The position numbers and the translations under genes were made by a program. A stretch of 64,000 bases of DNA from Roridomyces roridus (Eukaryota > Basidiomycota > Agaricomycetes > Agaricales > Mycenaceae). The notes beneath the pieces were generated by a model that worked only from the letters and a program-made list of their open reading frames with translations, had not been told where the DNA came from and searched no databases. The stretch lies in contig JARKIF010000006.1 of NCBI GenBank assembly GCA_029378245.1, positions 1,302,001 through 1,366,000 of the forward strand, written 5' to 3'. Below are positions 10,377 through 22,144 of the stretch, in pieces. How positions within the stretch are numbered: position 1 is the stretch's first letter; each line of letters starts with the position of its first letter.

Positions 10377-10744
10377 ATGCATTTAGTGAAGATTCCCTTT
10401 CGAAGTTGAATCGGAAGCGCTCGATCAGCGCCCAAGGTTCCTGGATTCTGATCGCGACAAGTTCGGCATCCCACGCTGATACCGATCCTTTTTGTGAGAA
10501 GTTGGAATTCGTGGACTCGACGTGCACTTAGTAGGGCCGGCTGCGCAAGAGAGTTAAAAAACATAAGCCTACAATTGTTCACTTGTAAGCAGCAGGTAAG
10601 AGAATTTGAAGAGAATCAACCACCGTGCGGCGCTTGAATTTCCAAATATATCCTTGACATGTGGAAAGATGGTAACTCATCATGGCCGACGCCACACCTG
10701 ACATATAAAGGGACCAGAACTATGTCTGATCCCCCAATCACCAC
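10377..10744. other. Intergenic
   Basis: No coding or repeat signal is recognised between the metacaspase stop and the DUF6535 gene start. It should contain the promoter of the latter. Confidence 0.5.
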
Positions 10745-13339
10745 ATGGAGTCTTTCCCTTCTGACAAACAGGCTGGAGATGATTTCCTGGATTTCTCAAA
10801 CAGGGGGTAAGCCTGCTTGGTCCCTGCTCTTCTTGATTCCTAATACAATTCTAGGTTTCTTGAAGAGCTTCACAGTTGTTTGAAAACTGTTGTGCAAGAC
10901 AATCAGGAACAGATAAGAAGGTATGTATCCCATCTGGTACTACATTGTCTCAGTGATGTGATGGCCCTAGATTGGTTGAAGACCTTACACCAAAGAAACC
11001 TGTGGTGGACAAGAAGACGGAGTTCTGGAATGCATACAAAGCATTTTCAGATGAATACAACAAGGACTATCAACAAAAATATGGGACAGATCTGGATACA
11101 ACCTTGATTTTTGTGTGTTTGCTTGAATGTTTCTCAAAGCTCAACTCTGATTCAATTTCAACAGGCAGGTTTATTTTCTGCGGTTAGCTCAGCGTTCATC
11201 ATCCAAGTTCAACCTCAAATCCAGGGGCCAAATTCCCCGATCCTGGTATTAGTGGCCGAATGCCTACTTTATATCAGCCTCAGTGCTACTCTCCTCGCTG
11301 CCTTGCTGGCCGTTCTGGGAAACAATGGCTGATGTACTATTCTTTGGCTGGTGAAAGCCGAGGAACCATTGCAGAACGTGGGCTGGAGAGACAACGAAAA
11401 TTTGATGGTCTCCGCCGGTGGAAATTTGACGCCATCATGCAGTTATTTCCCCTAATGCTGCAATTTGCACTGCTCATATTTGCTGTGGCTCTCTCGGTCT
11501 ATCTATGGACTGTTCACCATGCATTGGCAGTCATTGCTATGATCTTCACAGCAACTGGCTTTATTTCTTACTGTGGTTTTCTTATATCTGCGGCTGCCTT
11601 TGCAGACTCTCCATTCCAAAGCCCTCTTGCTTATCCTTTGAGGCAAATCTGGATAGCCAGTGCTGATATTATGGACAAAGCAGCTCATCTCCAAACCTAT
11701 CAAGGAATTTGGCACAGCATTTTGGGAGTAACTAGGTCCTTCTTGCAAGAACAAACTTTGAAATTGAAAAATGCTTGGACCCATATCCACCCACAGTCTA
11801 TTCTCCCCACAACCAGTGTCCCCTTCACCACAGGATCTGAACTCAAAGAATACCTCATCCGTCCATGGGATGAACCACTGGTGCCCTCCCCAGAGGTTGA
11901 AGCGGTTTCATGGATGATTGAAACATCAACAGACCCACGGATTCTTTCTGTGTGTGCAGAAATTGTACTTGATATCCAGTGGCCAGCTCATACTGTACCA
12001 TTTCGATCAATTCGAATGGTCACAAGTCACAAGCCCCATTTCATACGGAATTTTTCGGATGTCACAGGGTCACTGAAGCGATTTTGGCTCTGCCGAGGCG
12101 TGCCGGTGATAGCCGAGCTTAGCCGACGGGTCAAATTGCCTTTTTGGGCTCGGCTACGAATGGTTCCATTCGTATGAAAAGTCACAGCCCAAAGTGCCAT
12201 TCGAATTGATTGAAATGGTACAGTATGGGAAATCTCCAGTCATTGATGGCTCGATTACGAGACCATTTTTTACAGTGTGTTTATCATGAGCCAATTGCGG
12301 ACTATACCAGAGTCTATGGAATTTGTGAGACTATGTCATCCTTGGCCACAAATCTTGGGCGAGCATATTGTACTCTGCGTGTTATTGACCCCACAATTGA
12401 GGAGACTGAGCACTGGGATAAGCTTTGGCCGCTATTCTATGAATTGGAACCACAAATACAGAATGTCCTCACAGTTATGGCTGGGTCCAACATGTCACTC
12501 ACCCAATCACAAAGTTTCTCTCCAAATTGTCCTTCACCTCTGATGTGCAAGCGGCCAGTTGGATGTTTCATGTGATTCCATCTTTGCCATTGTACAGTTA
12601 CATGTTGAACGACTTCCTGGAGACAATTGGGACCAGTGTTGATATTTCCCTCATTGCAGATTTCCTGTTCTGTGTCAACTCATTCCTAGCAGACAACTAC
12701 TCAACAACTGAACATATGGTCCGTGCGCACAAACAGTAGGTTCTGTATGATTGCAGACTCAGGATAGGATCTCATTCTTTCTTTAGTGGACAGGAAGGCC
12801 CATTGTTTTTCTTAATCCTCAAGAATTTGAACACACAAGCTGGAAATACCAATATGCAGGCTGAAGATGTGCTTTTCATTCTTAGAAACATACTGCAGGT
12901 GTTGCAGCAAGCTCAGCCAGTGCCAATCATTGCAATCAGACATCATATAGAGCTCACATGGGTGTTTGAATTGTGCCAAACCCTTGCTTCCCAGGAATTG
13001 GTGGATTCAATAGATGTCATATGCAGAATGTTCAAAGTGGTACAGGATCAGTTGGCCACCTGGGAATTTGAAAATGCTTTGCTGTCTAGAGAACATGTTG
13101 AATGGATATATCTGGCCATGGCTCATGCTCTGCGATCTGAGCAGAAGCAAATGTTGGAGGCAGGCCGTGTTGTGTTGGACTCTGAGTCAACTGCTCTCAA
13201 ATTTACAAGAGCACTTATCCAGTGTAGAGATGGGCTAAATACTAAACCTCCCCTTGAAATATGGAAACTGCTTCTGCAACATTTCTCACTCTGTGATACA
13301 TCCAACCTGGCTTTGAGGCCATTGCTTCGCATGGCAGGT
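10745..13339 (+). pseudogene. DUF6535 membrane protein, 5' part, disrupted
   Basis: Start ATG at 10745 (MESFPSDKQAGDDFLDFSNR); exons follow at about 10827 and 10972. The DUF6535 signature is clear: EFWNAYKAFSDEYNKDYQQK, DLDTTLIFAGLFSAVSSAFI, then GKQWLMYYSLAG. Hydrophobic helices lie at roughly 11165-11330 and 11440-11600 (LFPLMLQFALLIFAVALSVY). This family of multi-pass proteins is expanded in mushrooms and has no assigned function. Three lesions are visible. A MITE sits at 11993-12223. One base is lost near 12505, where the frame reads MSLTQ then continues one frame over as ITKFLSKLSFTSDV. A Helitron-like element follows GGT at 13339. The reading frame resumes at 22145. Confidence 0.85.
11993..12223. 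mobile_element. 231-bp MITE with TA target duplication
   Basis: 27-bp terminal inverted repeats (11993-12019 and 12197-12223) starting CTGTACCATTTC differ at one base, and weaker inverted similarity continues inward to about 60 bp. TA flanks both ends (11991-11992 and 12224-12225). Removing the element plus one TA rejoins the DUF6535 frame exactly (GGCCAGCTCA / TATGGGAAAT gives PAHMGN). TA duplication and this structure fit a Tc1/mariner-like non-autonomous element. There is no coding capacity. Confidence 0.9.
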
Positions 13340-13368
13340 ACGATTCCTCTTTTTCAAACTTGAACAGT

Positions 13369-13899
13369 TCAGATGGGTGTCGATGCGGAATGGCTGTATA
13401 TGGCCGCTGCCAGCTTGTAGCTCCCCTGGTTATGCAGCGAATGATTGTCAAATGAAGAGATATAACCCATTGGCACGCAGCGCCTCCCTGTAGCAATTCC
13501 ATCGTGATACCAGAGAGCTTTATCATCGCCGACGGTGGCACTTGAGAAATGTCGATCAGTCTCGGAGTGATAGATAAGACCGACAAGATTCATTTGATCC
13601 ACAGTGCTGTCTGTCCGGAAATGCAGAGTGTCTTCAACAATAAGCTCACTCATGGTTATACTGAGAATGAAAATAGGCGGGACTGCAATTATATTTGTCT
13701 GCCGGCAAAGGTGTGTACGAGCTCCTCGAGAACCACATTGTGGGCATTGCCTTCGAATGGATCGGTTGAAATGATGAGACAACCATTGACTTGTGGTAAT
13801 CTGACCATTTCCCAAGTCGTGCGTTCGGTATGTTGTCAAGTGCATTCCAAAAGTGTCAGTGAGTCCAGCTTCCAAGTAGCCACAAACATTACAGTAGGT
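13369..13899 (-). pseudogene. Helitron C-terminal cysteine-protease-like module, remnant
   Basis: The minus frame from about 13899 reads RTYCNVCGYLEAGLTDTFG, later CPQCGSRG, forming a CxxC...CxxC zinc site. It then has YHSETDRHFSSATVGDD and WYHDG, resembling the His half of the ubiquitin-protease/Ulp-like module that closes many mushroom Helitron proteins. The matching Cys half, expected after SPIGLVWDN at about 13940, is missing: the upstream frame stops at 13917. The module is therefore truncated and presumably inactive. Family placement is an inference from pattern only. Confidence 0.45.
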
Positions 13900-14434
13900 T
13901 CTCGCCTGGCCATATGTTACTTGATTGGAGACAGAACCACATTATCCCACACAAGGCCAATCGGACTTCCACCTGAGCTCAACCCGGCCTGTGTTTCACG
14001 GTTGTTGTGATGCTGAGTCTTTCTTGTCTTTGGATTTCTTGTATCAACATCGCTTGCGGAACATCGCCTGGTGCCTCGTTTTGCAGATACACCCGTCGGT
14101 TTCCAGGTGTTGTACACATCGGGGGAAATATTTGAGATGATCCTGTGCGCCCGTATAGCAGGATGTATATGTGCTGGATCACTATCGTCTTTGCGCCACT
14201 GCAAGTAGGAACGCAGAAGTTGACCACGGTAAAAACCAGTCACTTGCAACGGCAGTTCACCATTATACCTCAAGGTTGTAATTTCATCCAACATCTCAAG
14301 CTCACGGAACTCCTGACGAAGAAATCCCGTGATTCCACCTGTGATCATTTTTTCATCAAAGCCTTGAATGATGGCTGTTCCTGATGCTTGTGTTCCCCTG
14401 GACAGCGCAACATAGTAAGCCATATGGCTCTGAC

Positions 14435-14910
14435 TGTCACGACAAGACTTGTTTCACGCGTCCAACAGCGGTAAGATGCTGTGGATTGGGTAGTGCGCTA
14501 CTAAAGCTCGTAACATGAACTGAATAAAAGTCTAGGAGAGGGTACAGAATACGACACCTAGCTACTGCTTTTATACTATGAGGAATAGATCTACGATGCT
14601 ACACTAATTGTCCTGGCTTCCGACATGCACTATTGTCCTGCACCTTTGTCGTCTCCTATTGTCGTGTCTACACCGTGTTCTTCATAGAAGCCTGTCATGA
14701 TCTGACAGTTCACTGATTGAAAACTCCTTCCCTCATCCACGCTGTCGTTCATAATTATGAAACTGTTCCCACATCTTTAAATAATGTCTTCTTCGGCTAC
14801 TTCCTCAATCCGATCGAGACGGGGTTCCCAGGACTTTAACGCTGTACGGCACCAATGTTTATCTGGTTTATTTGGCGTTGTCACGTGCGCAAATAGGTCA
14901 GCGCGTGACA
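14435..14910 (-). mobile_element. Solo LTR inside the Helitron helicase
   Basis: The element begins TGTCACG and ends CGTGACA and is flanked by a 5-bp direct repeat CTGAC (14430-14434 and 14911-14915). Taking out the insert and one CTGAC restores the helicase frame as LNNCQSHMAYYVALSRG. The minus strand has a TATAAAAG-like box near 14570 and no coding capacity, so recombination between two LTRs has removed the internal part. Orientation is inferred from the TATA box only. Confidence 0.9.
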
Positions 14911-17900
14911 CTGACAATTATTCAAATGGCAAACATTTGGATTTCTTGACTTTCCCTGTGCCCCATAATCCGTCATTGAGAAATTCTGCAGGACTGGGAT
15001 CTGTTCTCTGTTCAAGCTCAGGAGTGAATCATCCTCAAGTAGTGCTGTTGTTTTCATTGTTGCTCGAGGCAAGGGCACAACATTCTGCGGAAGGTCAGGG
15101 ATCTGTATAGGCCGCGGTGGATTCATCAGCTCCACGAAGAGAGTTTCTAGTATGGGTTTCCCATGAGGACCAATGGATTGATTCCAGCCACGCACAGATG
15201 CCTCTTGACCTTTGGTTATACAGAGTTCAGTAGCATCATTTGATTTGATCATGACAGGCATGCCTACACATAGACGCAAGCAGCCGGGAACATGCTCTGC
15301 TGTTGCCGACGGTGTTGCCATCCAGAGCTGCTCCTGCAACTGCGGACCAATTCGACGGACTCGGGCTTGGGGACAATTCTTCCACTTCCTTCGGTCCACA
15401 TTTGCTGCACTCATTCGGTCAACAGAGTAGAATTCATGGAGCTCTTGGCCAGTGTCTGCGGCAAACCTCTCTGCGCCCAGTTGATTTATTGTATCTTTAT
15501 GCACATTCCAGGCAGTGATCACAGACACATTTCTGAACTCAACAGAGTCCAAACGTGGATGACCCGGCTTGTCACTGGCTACATGGGATCTCAGGAATTC
15601 AATATCTTCAGCGGTGCATGCACGGTATCTCATATTTTCCAATGCAGTACGCAGTTTTAAATCCTCCGCTGTGGAAGTACTCTGTCTCATATTCTGCCGG
15701 AGAATCACAACAGTATTGAACTGGTGCCAAATCATACGACCCAGAATTGAGGCTTGATCAAAATCGGTATTTGCATCTGCAAGACTAGGGGTTTTCAAGG
15801 ATGCATGCATACAGAGCAGGGCCCCGAGTTGGTGGCAACTGTGCAAAATCACCGGCCAGGATCACATTCAATCCCCCAAATGCAACATCATGGATATTTC
15901 TGGCCTTGGCAGCCTGACTTGCCAGGGTTTGCAGATCGTTGCAGGACACCATGGACACTTCATCAAGGAAAATATACTCTACACCCTGGATGCGCTCATT
16001 GACAGCTGCCATTGCTGTTGCTTCATTGCGAATTCCGTCAATGTCATCTCTATTTTTGCGCCCTGTTTCTCGAGGCACCTTGAAGACAGAATGGTAAGTG
16101 GAGCCATTTACAAGAGCTGCGGTTGATCCTGTGGGTCCGAGGAGCATAAACCTGTAATTTTCATTCCTCATTTCAAAAAACCGGCTAATAGCCTTGATGA
16201 CTTGTGATTTACCCGAACCTCCCATGCCACCGAGATACATTCTCAATGGCACTGACTGGACTGCTGAGGCATGGTCTGCCACAATTGTAAATGCTCTGGT
16301 CTGTTCAATGTTCAATGTAAAGAAGTCACAGCATTCCAGCTTGATGTTCATGTTCAAGTCTGCATCAACTTTTTGAGCAGAGGTGAAATAGTTGAATGGC
16401 AGTTCCTCGACTTTGTTGTGTGTAGCCGCAGTGAATGGTGCACCATGACCGGAATAGCTTGTAGGCATATTGGCCAATTTGTTGACTGTGAGCAGCTTTC
16501 TCTCGGCGTCCACAATTTTTGACCAGCTTGTTTTAGTTTTGAAAGGTGGAGTTAAAGCTTCAGTCGAAACATTCATGATCAAACCGTCAGTTGTTTTATT
16601 CAGCCATTTAGAACCAGCCAGTACGGACCTTATCTCCTCCATCTGCGCTTTCAATTTACGAGATTTGGGACCAATTTCATGCGCAGAGTAATCTTCAAAT
16701 TCTTCTAGCTCATCATCAATGAAGTCTACGACATCATCCTTGTGACCCAGGATGGTTTGGTTGAAACGGCTGGAAGGTTCAAAATCTGCTTCAGCCAGTT
16801 TGCGTTTCATTGCTGCATAGTGATCATCTCGTGCATCATTGCATTCAAAACGGAGGTTGAAGTTCTTCAACAACTCGTGTTGCCGTCCAGTGAAGGTGTG
16901 ATCATTGAAGGTTTCATCCCAAGTGGAGGACACCTCCTTGAGATCTCTCGGTGAACGCCAAGGTTTAAACGTTGTCAAAATAGATAAACAGTAATATTCA
17001 CGATCTCCACGGTCTGATCGTGGAATGGCACCTCCCATGAAATTTGGGATTATCTTGTTGAGCCTGGAAAAGTCACAGTACACACCATGGGTGTCTTTCT
17101 GTCGGTGTTCTCCGATGAAGGGGTACTTGGGTGGTGTAGTTTTTGCATCACCAGGCTCAAATTGAATTTCATCATCTGATTCATTGGCACTGCTTTGCGT
17201 CAAATCTTGGTCTCCATCAATGAAGGAGGAGGAGCTATCTGAGTCACTGATATCTTTCTCAAACGCACTGTACAGTTCACGCTCCTGTAGAATATGATCT
17301 TTTTCCGATTTGGTGAATGCCCTCTTCTGATGTGACTGAATCCACTCATACAAGTTGACAGAGTTGTAGACCGACGGACGCATTGTGTAATCGTCGACAA
17401 TTGAAGACACAATGATGTCTCCTCTGTTGTTCTGCAGGGTTATGAAGTCTTCGGGAGTGTCATCAAGGTCCATGGTTAAATTATTTTGCAAATCTCTTGC
17501 CCAATCTCTTTTCACATAGGCCACGTAGGTACGCCAGCTAAAATTTGCATACTCATGACTAGCATAGTGATCCGGATTTCCAAGGAGATAGAGTGATGCC
17601 ATTGGACTCCCAATTTCCATCTTCGTGGACATCGCGTTGACCATTTGTCTCATAAGTTTTCTTGTGGTATCCTCATCAGCGCTGGTACTGTCAAAATTAT
17701 CAGAGTTTCGATCAAACACATCAAAAACAGAGGCAAAGGCCTGGTATGATTTGAGCCCCAACTTTGACACATAATCAGAAACATAGGAGATTACAGCCTT
17801 AACTGCAGTACCAGACAAGAGGCTAGTACAGTCAGTGTTACACCGAGAGAAATAGGTAATCAAAGTGTTGATTGTATTCATGTACGGCTCCCAATGTTCA

Positions 17901-20900
17901 AAAGTAATATGACCATCTGTATCAACTACGGTTTCTTCCACAACATCATGGGGAAATCGAGCCTTGCAGACCCCAGATTTTGTGAGGCACCCTCGCCGTT
18001 CATGAATGCGAATTTTGGTTTTGTTGCGCTTCTTGAGATGCCGCCAATATTTTTTATTATTCTCCTCTTCAACATCCTTGACTGAGTGCCGGCAGCTGTG
18101 AATATTGGACCTAACCAGCAAGTCGTCCACTTCATGTTCATATCTATCCCACCATTCTGACAAATGGCTACAAGCCACACATGTTCCATGGCAGTTGACA
18201 GTGTCACATAAAGGAGGAGGAGGCTCAGGAAACGTTAATGTCGGTGCCTGGTACTTGTGAGTATCCAGTGTGGCCTCGGAAATCTGCGAGTCAACACCCA
18301 CTCGAGCTTGCACATCAGCGAGTTTGCCATGGTTGAATCTACCTTGATGGGTTGACTCGAGATATGCCATGAGCCTCATTGTAAAAATGCTATCTTCAGC
18401 TGTTAACCTGTCTCGGATATCCTGGGGTGACAGTGCATTTTTCACCCAGATTAAACAATGTGAGTGAAGGGTCAGCCGGCCTTGCTGTTCAACAACTGCA
18501 TAGAAGCCCCCAGTGTGACCGAATGCACCCGCGTCTTCCTTTTTTCAACACAAAATTTCTTCAATGAATACCTCCATCATGTAATGAAAAAATCGTGCAG
18601 CTGCGACAGGGTTTTTGGACATCAATCTGTAGCGCTCATCAGCGGATTTGATCTCAGGTCTGAAGATGGTGTCCTCTTGGGCATAATACAATGCAAGTGG
18701 ATGGCCACTGTCATTCCAGGACATGGTTACAAACCAGCTTGGAGCCCCCATAAATGCTGTGCTGGACCAGATTTCATTCCGCATATGCCGTTTGCTTGTT
18801 GCCGAACCAGGTACATAAGCCCCAATTCCATCGAGATCGTGCATGAGGTCAAAACAGTCTTTCTCCTGGTCAGTCTCGGGCCGAACATGGAGGCCTTCAA
18901 CAAGCCGGTCAGCAATATTGCCCGACACCTGGTGATCTATTCTGCGCAATCTTCGGGCAACATCGGGAAAATTTGAACGCTTAACAAAAGCTTTGCTACC
19001 CACTGATGACCCTCTTAGTTGCTCGTGGTTGAATGCGATCATGGGGAAATACATATCGGTCTGGAAACGTTTATCGTGGTACATCAGTAAATTTCCTTTA
19101 CGGCTAAGATCTGAAGTTTTATATTTGTGGCTGGGATGGCCAATTCCACCTTTACCATACGGGAATAACCAAGGAAACATTCCAGGATATGCTTCAACAT
19201 TTTCATACATGGACTCCGGCACATCACTGCGTCCAATACCCAGCATGCTTCCTTGTCTCGTGAGATGCTGGAGTGCCACAGCTTTGATTGTGTCCATCGT
19301 GGCCGTGGAGTACTCAACCCCAGTCAAACCATGAACTGCAAATGAGCACAGACCTTCTGAGGTTCCATGTTCTTCATTCTCATCGTGAACACTGCGCGCG
19401 ACCGCTGGGATGGAGTCCTCCGGATCTGCATTTGTTCTTCTGCAATCAACTTCAACTGGAATATCATGGTGCTTATAAGACAGCAAGTTTTCTTCCGAGA
19501 TTTCCAGGTCTGCATAGCCCTCGTGATTCAATTTCAACCAGTCCAAGGCAGCTGCAACTTTATCTCTGCGGACCAGCATTGGAGTTCGATCAAAATCCTC
19601 TTGAGTTGGGGCTGCAGAGCCGGTGAACACAAAAGCCAGGATCTCACTCATCTCCTGTTTTGAGGGAGGTAACTTCAAGTAAACTTTCAGAACCGGCTGA
19701 GCGAACATGATAGCATTGGCATGCATTCGCACTCTGCCGGAGTTGACCCGCATAACACATCGGTTGTGTCTTATCTTGGCAATCATGACACTCTCGGCAT
19801 AACTCAAGTCTTGCAATTCGGGCGGAACAGGTCCCAACCAGCCATGTTTAGCCAATGCATTTGTGGGGATGGTTCTAGACCCTAGAGAACCTTCACAGTA
19901 AACACACAGATGTGTGCAACCTTCTGCGAGGACAGGCCCAGAGAGTTCCTCGATTGGGTCACTGCTACGGTATCGCTCCTTTCTGGTTACTCCTTGAGCA
20001 CACAGAACATCCAGTGACCCAGAAAATTCACTCAAACGCGAAAGTTTAGTTAAAGGATACAGCATTCCGCATACAGCGCAACCAGCTTCAACGAATTTCT
20101 CCGGGAGGAATGCATTACAGCTGCCAGTCAAAATACGATGCAATTCTGATTTCTTGAGAGGTTCAGGAGGGAAAAATGCAGGTAACAATTCATTCAAGTC
20201 CCGTTTCTGTGCATATCTGAGTTGGGCTACCTCCTTTGCTCTCTGCTCGTCTTGATGCTGTCTATATGCATCAGACATGGTGCTGGGCTTATCTTCAGGT
20301 GGAGACATGAAACACATAATCGAGACAAGGTCTCGACAATTACTGGAAACACATGAATGGCCATTCATAATTTCCTGTGATTCCGCCAGTCGATTTTTCT
20401 TGTACAGATGAACTCCGTGCAAGTCTGCAGTGTGACGCAGCTCATGGGTTGTCAAGAGGTTCAGAATTATACCCAATGGTATGTCCACAGCAACAAAATT
20501 CCGGTTTTTTGGCAGGTGGATGTGAATCTCACTTCGTAAGCACTGGATTTCGAACATGAAGGAACCCCGACCGAGGTTTTCAATCCCGTGACTATCAATG
20601 ATATATGGGACAATCAGACTGCTCGAGAATTTACCATTAACGCGTCTGCCGCCGCCAAGGAGGTTTTGAGCAGGCCCGTGATCCACATTCAGTGCATGAG
20701 TTGACCAGAGCTTTGAAGAAACTAGACTGAGTAAAAGACACACAGCAGCCAAGACGAGGAGCAAATGAATGTTGTGATATATCTCACCCGAAGACTGAGG
20801 TGTTTCGAGGGCATCGTCAATGTCTATCGCAAGATCCCTGATAATTGAGTGTTTGTCTAATCTCGTAATACAATTCATCGTATTCCCAGCGGCACTCAGA

Positions 20901-20967
20901 AAAACTGGACCAATAAACATGGTGCAGCCAACGAGAGTGCGCGGTGCAACGTTCAAGATCACTGGTA

Positions 20968-21084
20968 TGCCGTCTCCGGCAGCCTTGCTTGCGCAAAGGC
21001 CCGTTCTGCCGTCTCCGGCGGCCTTGCTAACGCAAAGGCCCGTTCTGCCGTCTCCGGCGGCCTTGCTCACGCAAAGGCACAAAG
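20968..21084. repeat. 39-bp minisatellite, three copies
   Basis: The unit starts TGCCGTCTCCGGC and ends with a cgcaaaggcccgttc-like segment. Copies are at 20968-21006, 21007-21045 and 21046-21084. The unit length is a multiple of three, so the minus-strand frame reads through as three 13-residue repeats (SKAAGDGRTGLC-like). Confidence 0.9.
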
Positions 21085-21247
21085 TACCCCGTACCCGGGG
21101 GGCACGGGGATAGATATTACACTCTATAGCTGCGACGGCTTTGAATTCAAAGTAGGGGCAGAGGAAAGGGATAAACTGACCATCCACTACGTCACCAATG
21201 CTCCCGATGTGTTCACTGGTGGTATCTGGGTGAGATTCAGTCATCAC

Positions 21248-22117
21248 ACAATTTCAACGAGCGAAAGAACGGCACACATACCTTCTATATTGTCAGATAC
21301 ACAAAGATCAAGGCATTCGACGTGCGCGCCGCCGCATGCTAAAGATACGTGTATCAAGACAACGACAACGGACGACAGCGGTCGTAACCAGGCATACCAG
21401 GAGCTGCAATGCCTGTAGGCAAGAAAGACCCGACCCCGATGCAGGCCTCTGAGGCAGGCGAGACGAGGTGCAAGAGGGTGTTATCGAAGATTGGGCGGCA
21501 CCGCATGCCGGTAACCATGAGAGCAGATTGGGCCCGGCACGCAGATGGACCAGAATCCCAGTAAGTACCCCAGAATCCAAGAGTGTCGGCCATATTAGCA
21601 AGACTCAAGAGAAGCGGAAAGAGCACGACCATGGCAAGAGACGGCGTTGTGGGCAGAGAAAGCAAGGGATGCTGACACACATCGCCGCCGAGGCATTTCA
21701 TCTGCTTACCGGCTGATTTCAATCACCATTTCCCGGGTCTATGTGGTTGACTCCGAGCGAGATTGCACGCTACATAGTACATACAGGGATCCGAGACCCA
21801 GAGCATGAAGGCAGAGAGTCGGCAGATACCTCGGGTTCCCGCTGTCCGAACATGAGCACCGCTGTCAATGCCAATCAACTGTCAATAAGCAAGTCGGACT
21901 TCGGATCCGTCCTCGCCTCTTTGCATCCCATTCTATTCCTATGCCAGTCACGGACCCACGGTGGACCCGCGAACGAAATAATCGAGATCTTCACTCAAGG
22001 TATGTACGGAAATCGCCGAGTTCTTGATGCAAGTAAGGCACGGCAATCTGGCTCGGATCATGTTCCGAGTTCCAAATGGGCATCGGGGATGGTTTGATGA
22101 AGACAGATTCATAAAGA
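21248..22117. other. Helitron interior without recognised gene
   Basis: This lies between the Rep frame and the right-end palindrome. Several short ORFs occur on both strands, none of a family I recognise. It may be leader or captured host sequence. Confidence 0.4.
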
Positions 22118-22144
22118 ACGATTCCTAATCAAGTTAGGAATCGT
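22118..22144. repeat. Terminal palindrome of the Helitron-like element
   Basis: ACGATTCCTAA, TCAAG and TTAGGAATCGT form a perfect 11-bp stem with a 5-nt loop exactly at the right boundary. The left boundary (13340-13348) repeats ACGATTCCT. The palindrome lies on the side upstream of the Rep frame. Confidence 0.85.

Larger units (their letters stand above)
13917..21247 (-). pseudogene. Helitron Rep/helicase, interrupted by a solo LTR, a frameshift and a nonsense codon
   Basis: The order along the minus strand is as follows. An N-terminal zinc/SAP-like part (about 20300-20450). A DUF6570-type CxxC region (AGCAVCGMLYP near 20080, HLCVYCEGSL near 19900). Helitron_like_N with FPWLFPYGKGGIGH (about 19130-19170). 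The HUH nuclease motif LHSHCLIW (about 18450-18475) and SYVSDYVSK with paired Tyr (about 17780). Then the helicase: Walker A GGMGGSGKSQVI (about 16200-16235), Walker B FLDEVSM (about 15955), GDFAQLPP (about 15840). Motif VI YYVALSRG (14390-14415) lies beyond the LTR. Lesions: TGA at 18545-18547 just before the HUH motif, a GCAT duplication at 15801-15810 shifting the frame, the solo LTR at 14435-14910, and a truncated end. The N-terminal 250 or so residues of the longest frame are not Helitron-like and may be non-coding or captured sequence. Confidence 0.88.
13340..22144 (-). mobile_element. Helitron-like element, about 8.8 kb, inserted in the DUF6535 gene
   Basis: The minus strand encodes a Rep/helicase (18545-21247, 15785-18543, 14911-15852, 13917-14430) with Helitron_like_N, HUH nuclease and PIF1-type helicase parts. 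Boundaries come from the host gene: flanks ATGGCAGGT (to 13339) and AACCCTTGG (from 22145) rejoin in frame as RMAGNPWDWHQ. The ends are complementary (ACGATTCCT at 13340, AGGAATCGT ending 22144). The right end is an 11-bp-stem palindrome. Because T/A occurs at both junctions, a simple insertion between T and A and a TA target duplication cannot be told apart. Classical CTRR termini are not visible. The coding region carries several lesions, so this copy is dead, although it could be mobilised in trans. Confidence 0.85.

Noticed and set aside
20968..21084. CRISPR-like array
   Set aside because: Three contiguous 39-bp units without spacers in a eukaryotic genome are a minisatellite.
18545..21247. 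Taking the full 900-codon frame as Helitron protein
   Set aside because: The first 250 or so residues include a minisatellite and show no Helitron homology; the true start is probably nearer 20450.
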